Positions 22,594-27,788 of a stretch of 27,788 bases of DNA are shown one piece after another (positions within the stretch are counted from its first letter, which is position 1; each line of letters starts with the position of its first letter). The stretch is from NCBI GenBank assembly GCA_934661135.1, contig CAKUJA010000014.1:1-27788 (forward strand), read 5' to 3'. Position numbers and translations under genes: made by a program. Source of the stretch: an uncultured Oscillospiraceae bacterium. GTDB lineage: Bacteria; Bacillota; Clostridia; Oscillospirales; Oscillospiraceae. The notes beneath the pieces are model-generated. The model saw only the letters and a list, made by a program, of their open reading frames with translations, searched no databases and had not been told where the DNA came from.

Positions 22594-23310
22594 ATGACGA
22601 CACTGCGTTGTGTCTGGGAGCACAATGGCGGCGACACGCTGCTCTATGCCGCGGACGCCGACTTTTTCGGCGTCTATGCGCGCGGTACGAGCCGGGAGGA
22701 GGCAGCGCAAAAGATTTCGCGGGACGCAGCTGCCTACTGCCGCTGGCGCGGGGGGACTGTTCCGGGAGAATTCGCCGTTGAAGTTGTGCAGGAGCAGGAG
22801 AGCGCGCTGCAAATCTGCGATGCGGACTCCGACGTTCTGTTTGAAACGGAGCGGCCGCCGCTCACATTTGCGGAATATGCGGCGCTGCGGGATCGGACGC
22901 TGCGCTCCGCGCGGGACTTTCTTGCACTCTACCGCTCCGTCCCGGATGTGAAGCGGAGCGCGCTGCCGGTGCGCAAAACGTTCTATGGCGCGGCGCCGCG
23001 CACAGCGGAGGAAATGTATGTGCACACGAAAAACGTCAATGCCTATTATTTCGGGGAAATCGGTGTGGATGTTGGAAATGACGGGGATATTCTATCCTGT
23101 CGCGGAGAAGGCTTCACACGGCTGGAGCGGCAGGAGGGGTATCTGGAGAACCGAATTTTCTCCGGGAGCTGGGGCGAGGACTGGACGCTGCGAAAGCTGC
23201 TGCGGCGGTTCCTTTGGCACGACCGGATTCATGCAAAGGCCATGTGGCGCATGGCGCTGCGCACATTTGGCTCCGGCGCTGTGCCGGATGTATTTCGGTT
23301 TGCGGACTGA
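22594..23310 (+). CDS. Unknown protein, possible HicB-like N-terminus and DinB-like helical C-terminus
   Basis: I do not recognise this 238-residue protein with confidence. Residues ~1-70 (LRCVWEHNGGDTLLYAADADFFGVYARGTS) look like a small alpha/beta domain resembling HicB-type antitoxin folds. Residues ~85-235 are helical and end with KLLRRFLWHDRIHAKAMWRMA, where the H-x(3)-H spacing is reminiscent of metal-binding DinB/YfiT four-helix proteins. TGGAGGAGAG lies well placed before the ATG at 22594. It lies after the tsf terminator, so it needs its own promoter, which I could not identify in the 35-bp gap. Its stop (TGA, 23308-23310) directly abuts the dpaB stop on the other strand. Confidence 0.72.
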   Translation: MTTLRCVWEHNGGDTLLYAADADFFGVYARGTSREEAAQKISRDAAAYCRWRGGTVPGEFAVEVVQEQESALQICDADSDVLFETERPPLTFAEYAALRDRTLRSARDFLALYRSVPDVKRSALPVRKTFYGAAPRTAEEMYVHTKNVNAYYFGEIGVDVGNDGDILSCRGEGFTRLERQEGYLENRIFSGSWGEDWTLRKLLRRFLWHDRIHAKAMWRMALRTFGSGAVPDVFRFAD

Positions 23311-23880
23311 TTAGGCCAAAAGCGGCTGAAGCTGGCGGCCCTCGAGAGCGGCGGCGATGGTCTCGGTCAGCTTTGTGAAATCGGCGACCATGGAGCGCGG
23401 CTTTTTCATGGCATTGTCCTGACGGAAGGGCACAAAGTAGTAATGCCGCCGGTTCAGCAGTGCGCCGATGGAGGACGCATTGCCCGCGAGAGCGTCGTTG
23501 GTGGAAACGGCGAGGACGATCGGGCGCTCATTGCGCAGGTGCGCCTTGGCGGAGAGCGTCACGGGGCCGTCGGCGATCCCGGCGGTCAGCTTGGCGAGCG
23601 TATTGCCGGTACAGGGCGCGATGACAAGGCAGTCGAGCAGCTTTTTCGGACCCAGCGGCTCTACATCGGTGAGCGTATGGAGAATGGGATGGCCGCAGAG
23701 CGTCTCGAGACGGGCGCGGAAGTCCGCTGCTGCGCCGAAGCGGGTATCGGTGGTATAACTGGCTTCCGACTGAATGGGAACCAGATTGGGATAGGTTTGC
23801 TTTACGATGGCAAGCTGATCAAGCACGGCGGAAAACGTGCAGAAGGAGCCGCACATGGCAAAGCCGATTATGGGTTCCAT
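23311..23880 (-). CDS. dpaB: Dipicolinate synthase subunit B
   Basis: SpoVFB (DpaB), with DpaA, makes dipicolinic acid from a lysine-pathway intermediate (dihydrodipicolinate) in the mother cell; the product fills the spore core as the Ca chelate. The 189-residue flavoprotein-like protein starts MEPIIGFAMCGSFCTF and has IQSEASYTTDTRFG, LVIAPCTGNTLAKLTAG and ERPIVLAVSTNDAL, as expected. AGGAGG lies 5 nt before the ATG. It overlaps the end of dpaA by 13 bp, so both are translated from one mRNA. Its TAA stop touches the stop of the convergent gene at 23310 with no spacer. Confidence 0.95.
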   Translation of the reverse strand: MEPIIGFAMCGSFCTFSAVLDQLAIVKQTYPNLVPIQSEASYTTDTRFGAAADFRARLETLCGHPILHTLTDVEPLGPKKLLDCLVIAPCTGNTLAKLTAGIADGPVTLSAKAHLRNERPIVLAVSTNDALAGNASSIGALLNRRHYYFVPFRQDNAMKKPRSMVADFTKLTETIAAALEGRQLQPLLA

Positions 23881-24704
23881 AGAGCCTCCTGTTCCTCGGA
23901 CAGCATCCGAAAAATAGTAGTTTTGAGAATACGGGCGGCCTGTGCCGGGGCAAATTTTGCGGGCAGGCCGAGGGCGCGGGAATAGTTGACCGGCGGCTCC
24001 GCGCCGGCGGAGAGTCCGCCGGGGGCGGACGCAAGATCGAGAATGGGACAGCGGATTGCGGCAAGCTGTTCAGCGGAAAAGACCGGGGCGGGCACGGTAT
24101 TAAAAACGCAGCCGTATTGGGAAAGACCGGCGGCGTAGAGCCCGGTTCGCTCCGCGCCGTAGCCGAGTGCGGCGCACCAACCCTGGTCGCGCGTTTTGCG
24201 GCTGGAAACGGTGACGAGGGCACCGAGCGCCTGCAATTTCCGCGACAAAAGTTTTCCGATGCGGCCGAAGCCGATGACGAGGACAGGCGTACCGGCAAGA
24301 CCGGAAGGCATCGATTGGAGCGCGAGCGCGACTGCGCCCTCAGCAGTCAGCGCGGCATTTTGGACGGCGAGCGATTCGTCGCGCGCATAATCAAACTGTA
24401 CGCCGGCAGGAAACAGTCCGTCCGGCAGGATGCCGCCAAAGACGCGCGTGCCGGGGACGATAGATTGCCGGACATCTTCCACGCGGATGCCGCTGCCGCG
24501 AAGATGCGCCGCGTCGTCGAGGGCGGGCATGGGGAGCAGCACGGCTTCCGCGTGAGCGAGCGCACCGGCGAGGCCGGTATGGGTGTCCGGCAAGCCGGGC
24601 ACCTGACAGCAGGCGACGGAAAAGCCGTCGGCAATCAACTGCCCGGCGAGGAAATACTGGCGGCGGTCACCGCCGAGAATTGCAAAATTTTGAATCAAAC
24701 ACAT
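23868..24704 (-). CDS. dpaA: Dipicolinate synthase subunit A
   Basis: SpoVFA (DpaA) is the NAD(P)-dependent partner of DpaB in dipicolinate synthesis. The 278-residue protein has an N-terminal region starting MCLIQNFAILGGDRRQY. A Rossmann fold follows, with VLVIGFGRIGKLLSRKL (GFGRIG at 145-150) and, after it, VFNTVPAPVFS and LDLASAPGG. The ATG at 24704 has GGAGGG about 9 nt upstream. The gene lies after the CAP-protein terminator, so it needs a promoter within roughly 40 bp. CATAGAAT there resembles a sigma-K/E -10 box but is too close to the ribosome binding site to be convincing. Confidence 0.95.
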   Translation of the reverse strand: MCLIQNFAILGGDRRQYFLAGQLIADGFSVACCQVPGLPDTHTGLAGALAHAEAVLLPMPALDDAAHLRGSGIRVEDVRQSIVPGTRVFGGILPDGLFPAGVQFDYARDESLAVQNAALTAEGAVALALQSMPSGLAGTPVLVIGFGRIGKLLSRKLQALGALVTVSSRKTRDQGWCAALGYGAERTGLYAAGLSQYGCVFNTVPAPVFSAEQLAAIRCPILDLASAPGGLSAGAEPPVNYSRALGLPAKFAPAQAARILKTTIFRMLSEEQEALWNP

Positions 24705-24747
24705 CCCTTCTTTCCCTCCATTCTATGCCGCGGCTTTCCGGACTGCG

Positions 24748-24774
24748 AAAAAAAGACCCGCCCAAATGGGCGGG
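24748..24774 (-). terminator. Intrinsic terminator of the CAP-domain gene
   Basis: On the minus strand, CCCGCCC ATTT GGGCGGG is followed by TCTTTTTTT. It lies after MITE copy 3 and about 200 nt after the CAP gene's stop. Confidence 0.88.
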
Positions 24775-24797
24775 GATGAAGGTCAATTTTCGGTTTT

Positions 24798-24960
24798 TAG
24801 GGTGCATCTGAAAACGCATGAGCTGACCGGCGGCGAGGGATTTTGCGTTGAGCAAGACATTTTTTCGCGGGAATACTGACGTATTTCAGGGGAAAATGAC
24901 GCGGCGCACCGCAAAAAGGACTGCTGCCTGAGTGCGCTGGCAGGTTTCAGATACACCCTA
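24798..24960 (-). mobile_element. MITE-like element, copy 3
   Basis: This 163-bp copy has the best-preserved ends: GGGTGTATCTGAAA and, inverted, GGGTGCATCTGAAA (13 of 14 match), both bounded by TA. It lies between the CAP gene's stop (18 bp away) and that gene's terminator, in the same orientation relative to the gene as copies 1 and 2 have to theirs. The interior is shared with the others but more diverged. Confidence 0.8.
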
Positions 24961-24978
24961 TGTAAATGGAATGCAGAA

Positions 24979-25629
24979 TCAGCCGAGGAACCACTGCGTC
25001 CAATAGTTGCCGGCGGCAACGAAGCCGACGCCGAGACGGGTATAATTGGCATTGAGGATGTTGGCGCGGTGTCCCTCGGAGTTCATCCACGCGTTGACAA
25101 CGGCTTCTGCCGTGGTATATCCCTGTGCGATGTTTTCGCCGGCATAGTTGTAGGAGATGCCGAATTGACGCATCATAGCAAAGGGCGAGCCGTAGGTCGG
25201 ACTGGTGTGGCTAAAATAACCGGCGTCGTGCATATCCTGCGATTTTACACGCGCATAGCGGCAGAGATCGGCATCGAGCGTCAGTGCGGAGAGACCATTC
25301 TGGGCGCGAATCTCATTGACAAGCTCCAAAACAGCGCGCTCCTGCGCCAGGACAGCGGACTGCTCCGGTGCAGACGGCGTCTCGGGGGCGGACGGCGCGT
25401 CCGGCGTTTCGGACGGATCGGGTGTTTCGGGGACGGCGGGCGTCTGCGTGCAATCGCTGTCCGGCCAGGTGAACTCCGGGCAGGCGCCGCTGGCGCCGAG
25501 GCGCCAGCAGACGGCCGGCGGCTTGTCCGGCAGGATGCACGTCCGCCGCCACTGCGCCGCGGAAGCCGAAGCGGTCAGCGCGGCGGAGATTGCTAAAACA
25601 CCCAGAATCGTACAAAATTTTCTTTTCAT
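24979..25629 (-). CDS. Secreted CAP-domain (YkwD-like) protein
   Basis: The 216-residue protein starts MKRKFCTILGVLAISAALTA with a signal peptide probably cut after SASA near residue 24. A region with several Cys and a Pro/Glu/Thr linker (PAVPETPDPSETPDAPS...) runs to about residue 90. The rest is a CAP/SCP domain: VLELVNEIRAQNGLSAL, MHDAGYFSHTSP, YAGENIAQGYTTAEAVVNAW and SEGHRANILNANYTRLGVGF. These contain the His/Glu/Glu/His cleft residues. Relatives are common in spore formers, some in the spore coat, but no catalytic role is settled. AAGGAGGG precedes the ATG at 25629; a longer in-frame reading upstream lacks a binding site and hides the signal peptide. Confidence 0.88.
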   Translation of the reverse strand: MKRKFCTILGVLAISAALTASASAAQWRRTCILPDKPPAVCWRLGASGACPEFTWPDSDCTQTPAVPETPDPSETPDAPSAPETPSAPEQSAVLAQERAVLELVNEIRAQNGLSALTLDADLCRYARVKSQDMHDAGYFSHTSPTYGSPFAMMRQFGISYNYAGENIAQGYTTAEAVVNAWMNSEGHRANILNANYTRLGVGFVAAGNYWTQWFLG

Positions 25630-25651
25630 TGGGAAACCCTCCTTCCGCTCC

Positions 25652-25680
25652 GTTTTACCCCGGCAGCTTGGAAATTGCAA
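25652..25680 (-). promoter_or_regulatory. Probable sigma-A promoter of the CAP-domain gene
   Basis: On the minus strand, TTGCAA (25675-25680), a 17-nt spacer and TAAAAC (25652-25657). The start would be near 25645, so the mRNA leader would be very short, beginning almost at the ribosome binding site. Confidence 0.5.
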
Positions 25681-25723
25681 GCGGTAAATGCTGGCATGAA
25701 ACGGGAGCGGTGCGCGGAAATGC

Positions 25724-25752
25724 TTGTGTTTTAGCGCATTTTTTGCTATACT
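25724..25752 (+). promoter_or_regulatory. Sigma-A promoter of the DUF4364-like gene
   Basis: TTGTGT (25724-25729), a 17-nt spacer and TATACT (25747-25752), about 34 nt upstream of the gene's ribosome binding site region. Confidence 0.68.
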
Positions 25753-25791
25753 AGACACAAAGATAGAAATGATTACCAGTGAGGTGGCAAT

Positions 25792-26331
25792 ATGCAGCAG
25801 CATGGGTTTATTCACGATATGCTCGACGTCAAGGTGCTGATTTTGTTTGTGGCATCGAAAGCGCTTTATCCGCTGAGTTTACAGAAGATTTATGAGCTTT
25901 GCTTTCAGGACGATTGCCTGAGTTACTTCGATGTCAGTGTTGCGGTGCCGCAGATGGTAGAAAGCGGCCATCTGGAAAAGCTGGGAGAAGATGAATATGT
26001 CATCACGGAGAAAGGGCGCGAGCAGGAGGAGGTCACGTGCGACGCGATTGCCTATCCGGTGATGCAGCGTGCGCTGGCTGCGGTGGAGCGGTTTAACCGG
26101 GAAATCAAGCGGCAGAGCATGGTGCGGACGGAAGTTATTCCGAGAGAAGGCGGCGATTTCTCCGTGGTATTGGGACTTGACGATGAAAAGAGTAATTTGA
26201 TGACACTGGAGCTGATGGCACCGACGCAGACGCAGGCGCGCGCGCTGGCCAGAGCGTTCGGAAAACGCGCAGAGCAGATTTTCCAGCTTGTGATGACGGA
26301 GCTGCTGGAGGAAGCGGAGGGCAAAGCATGA
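25792..26331 (+). CDS. DUF4364-like winged-helix protein
   Basis: The 179-residue protein starts MQQHGFIHDMLDVKVLILFV and has a winged-helix-like N-terminal half (SLQKIYELCFQDDCLSYFDV, SGHLEKLGEDEYVITEKGRE, about residues 25-90). A mixed alpha/beta C-terminal half follows. This matches the DUF4364 family of Clostridia, which are thought to be transcription regulators; the target is unknown. GAGGTGG lies before the ATG. The last 4 bases (ATGA) overlap the next gene, also a DNA-binding protein, so the two are translationally coupled. Confidence 0.8.
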   Translation: MQQHGFIHDMLDVKVLILFVASKALYPLSLQKIYELCFQDDCLSYFDVSVAVPQMVESGHLEKLGEDEYVITEKGREQEEVTCDAIAYPVMQRALAAVERFNREIKRQSMVRTEVIPREGGDFSVVLGLDDEKSNLMTLELMAPTQTQARALARAFGKRAEQIFQLVMTELLEEAEGKA

Positions 26332-26543
26332 AGAACTTTGAACACGCGGGAGAGGTGCTCACGGCGCTGATGGAGGAACGCGGCTTGACTGCGGCCGATC
26401 TGAGCCGCCAGACAATGATTGATGCGGGGATTTTGCGCACGATCATGAACGGAAAGACGAAAAGCATCAGCACCAGAAATGTTATGACGTTGTCCCACTA
26501 TTTCGGAATGAGCATGGCAGAATTTATCGAAAAAGTTCTATAA
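26328..26543 (+). CDS. Small HTH (XRE/Cro-type) DNA-binding protein
   Basis: The 71-residue protein consists of almost nothing but a Cro/C1-type helix-turn-helix: LTAADLSRQTMIDAGILRTIMNG (the two HTH helices, about residues 20-42) followed by KSISTRNVMTLSHYFGMSMAEFI. It overlaps the upstream DUF4364-like gene by 4 bp and probably depends on its ribosomes for translation. The pair may act together as a regulator. No effector domain is present. No operator site could be identified. Confidence 0.82.
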   Translation: MKNFEHAGEVLTALMEERGLTAADLSRQTMIDAGILRTIMNGKTKSISTRNVMTLSHYFGMSMAEFIEKVL

Positions 26544-26610
26544 TACTGGATGGAAACAGATTATTCGCAGCAGTGTCACACAAAGTTCACGAAAGCGGAT
26601 GCGGTTTTAC

Positions 26611-26639
26611 TTGATAAATTGTGCAAGTTGTGGTATTCT
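26611..26639 (+). promoter_or_regulatory. Sigma-A promoter of hpf
   Basis: TTGATA (26611-26616), a 17-nt spacer and TATTCT (26634-26639) give a leader of about 48 nt before hpf. Confidence 0.8.
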
Positions 26640-26693
26640 AAGGTCACAGGAGAAATACTTCTGTATCAGCAACGAACGAAAGGAGCGGCAATT

Positions 26694-27233
26694 ATGAGAT
26701 TTCAGTATACGGAAAAGAAAGTCAGCCTGCCGGAAAACGTCCACAAATACGCAGAGAAAAAGGTTATGAAGCTGGAACGCTTTTTTGGAGATGATGCAGA
26801 CGCTCTTGTAACATTCAGCGTGGAGAAGGATCGCAACAAGGTTGAGATTACGGTTCACGCTGCGAACACATATTTCCGCGCGAGTGAGAGTACGTCGGAT
26901 ATGTTTGCATCGATCGACGCGGCAGTGGCGACGATTGAGCGGCAGATCCGCAAAAATAAGACGCGTCTTTCCAGACGGCTGCGGCAGGACGCCTTTACAC
27001 GGACGGCGGATGTGACGTCATTTGTCCCGGACGAGCCGGAGGAGAGTACGTTTGAGATCATCCGAACCAAGAAGTTTAACATGAAGCCGATGACGCGGGA
27101 GGAAGCAATTCTTCAAATGAACCTTTTGGAGCACAGCTTCTTTGCATTCCGAGATGAGGATGCAGACGGCGCGTTTGCGGTTGTATATAAGAGAACGGAC
27201 AGCGGCTACGGCTTGATCGAGGATGCAGAATAA
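26694..27233 (+). CDS. hpf: Long-form ribosome hibernation promoting factor
   Basis: Long HPF binds in the 30S decoding region and, through its C-terminal domain, dimerises 70S ribosomes to 100S in resting cells. The 179-residue protein has an N-terminal beta-alpha-beta domain (MRFQYTEKKVSLPENV, VEITVHAANTYFRASE, DMFASIDAAVATIERQIRK). After a linker comes the dimerisation domain (IIRTKKFNMKPMTREEAILQ, MNLLEHSFFAFRDEDADG, AVVYKRTDSGYGLI). The ATG at 26694 follows AAAGGAG; a longer in-frame reading from 26550 spans the promoter and is wrong. It is monocistronic and lies next to a probable rRNA operon. Confidence 0.96.
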   Translation: MRFQYTEKKVSLPENVHKYAEKKVMKLERFFGDDADALVTFSVEKDRNKVEITVHAANTYFRASESTSDMFASIDAAVATIERQIRKNKTRLSRRLRQDAFTRTADVTSFVPDEPEESTFEIIRTKKFNMKPMTREEAILQMNLLEHSFFAFRDEDADGAFAVVYKRTDSGYGLIEDAE

Positions 27234-27257
27234 GTGCAAATATTGAAATAAACGCAG

Positions 27258-27285
27258 TAGGCGGCGCGAAAGCGCCGCCTATTTT
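27258..27285 (+). terminator. Intrinsic terminator of hpf
   Basis: TAGGCGGCGC and GCGCCGCCTA form a perfect 10-bp stem with a GAAA tetraloop, followed by TTTT. Confidence 0.9.
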
Positions 27286-27356
27286 GTATATGAAACGCAT
27301 TTTTAACGCAAGCCGTAGTGGATGGTAGAAAAGTTGGCAAAATACGAAAAAAGCGC

Positions 27357-27385
27357 TTGACAAATACGATTCGGTTTGATATTAT
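27357..27385 (+). promoter_or_regulatory. rRNA-type promoter P1
   Basis: Perfect TTGACA (27357-27362), a 17-nt spacer and TATTAT (27380-27385), preceded by an A-rich stretch like an UP element. Confidence 0.85.
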
Positions 27386-27461
27386 AGCGGAGCGCTTTTG
27401 AGAGCGCCTTGCACCGCGGATGTGAGTCAGGAAAATCTTGAAAAAAGATGAAAAAAACTTC

Positions 27462-27490
27462 TTGACAAACAGATGAAGCTGTGCTAAACT
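27462..27490 (+). promoter_or_regulatory. rRNA-type promoter P2
   Basis: Perfect TTGACA (27462-27467), a 17-nt spacer and TAAACT (27485-27490), 105 bp after P1 and again preceded by A tracts. Confidence 0.85.
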
Positions 27491-27562
27491 AAATGAGTTC
27501 GCTGCGAACGAGATAAACGGTCGAAACGAACGAAAAGAACTCACAAAATCCTGAAAAAGTCC

Positions 27563-27591
27563 TTGACAAACAAAAGATTTTGTGGTATCTT
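27563..27591 (+). promoter_or_regulatory. rRNA-type promoter P3
   Basis: Perfect TTGACA (27563-27568), a 17-nt spacer and TATCTT (27586-27591), 101 bp after P2. P2 and P3 share upstream sequence (AAATCnTGAAAAA ... CTTGACAAAC), which suggests promoter duplication. Confidence 0.85.
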
Positions 27592-27597
27592 TTAAAA

Positions 27598-27788
27598 GCT
27601 CGCTGATGAGCGAAAACAAAACCGCAAATGAGCAGCGGAGTGCACCTTGTAAATTAAACAACGAGAAACATGAACAAACACCTTGGACAATTTAGGTTCT
27701 GAGAGGAACCAAAAACAAGTTGTTCAATGAATGTCGAAATGAGATTCTTTGAATAGCCAACGAAAATTCTTGAGTAAAGCTAAGAGCG
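27598..27788 (+). promoter_or_regulatory. Probable rRNA operon leader (16S gene begins beyond the window)
   Basis: No coding frame fits here. GGTTC/GAACC (27695-27710) form a hairpin enclosed by TGAACAA (27671-27677) and TTGTTCA (27720-27726). ATTCTTTGAAT near 27744-27754 resembles a boxA antitermination site. The 16S start sequence itself is not reached. Confidence 0.65.

Noticed and set aside
24705..24745. CATAGAAT upstream of dpaA as its sigma-K promoter -10 box.
   Set aside because: The transcription start would fall inside or after the GGAGGG binding site, and no AC sits at the right -35 distance.

Overview
This window looks like a piece of the chromosome of a spore-forming, GC-rich member of the Clostridia, most likely an Oscillospiraceae-type gut anaerobe. 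The evidence is the sporulation genes (gpr, sigG, dpaA/dpaB, a ylmC-like gene), strong GGAGG ribosome binding sites, Firmicutes-type gene pairs (rpsT/gpr divergent, dnaG-rpoD, sigG-ylmC, rpsB-tsf) and a large SRP RNA of about 300 nt. The genus assignment is inference. Nearly everything is housekeeping chromosome. I see no prophage, CRISPR array, toxin-antitoxin pair or defence island.

Layout. 1-733: 5' part of ackA on the minus strand, divergent from tmcAL. 862-3774: tmcAL and a beta-rich lipoprotein. 4065-7339: rpmE with its own promoter and terminator, then hflX-yigZ (4-bp overlap) and dgt. 7486-10404: dnaG-rpoD. 10500-11031: acpP and, 10 nt later, the SRP RNA. 11038-11384: an array of three identical terminator hairpins separating convergent transcripts. 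11430-17560, minus strand: recG, a half-size P-loop ATPase, gpmI and a second lipoprotein. 17754-18017: rpsT (minus), divergent from gpr (18183). 19032-19373: a gap with an inverted pair of DnaA-box-like sites and a sigma-F-like promoter, then sigG and ylmC. 20551-22558: rpsB-tsf. 22594-23310: an unknown gene that abuts convergent dpaB-dpaA. 24979-25629: a CAP-domain secreted protein (minus). 25792-27233: a DUF4364-like gene overlapping a small HTH gene, then hpf. 27357-27788: three tandem strong promoters and a leader that almost certainly drive an rRNA operon starting just beyond the window.

The most interesting signals are outside the genes. (1) Three copies of a ~164-bp MITE-like element (3772, 15353, 24798) start and end with TAGGGTG/CACCCTA. 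Each lies directly 3' of a gene, in the same orientation relative to that gene. In two cases (the lipoprotein at 2041 and recG) the element sits exactly in the TA of the stop codon. (2) A modular terminator repeat array follows the SRP RNA. (3) An 18-bp inverted repeat of paired DnaA boxes lies upstream of sigG. (4) Candidate sporulation sigma-factor promoters precede sigG and the half-size ATPase. (5) EF-Ts carries an unusual four-cysteine cluster.

How the genes fit together: the window is mostly translation (rpmE, hflX, rpsT, rpsB, tsf, hpf, tmcAL, SRP RNA, rRNA promoters), replication and transcription (dnaG, rpoD, recG) and spore formation and germination (sigG, gpr, dpaAB), with central-metabolism genes ackA and gpmI.
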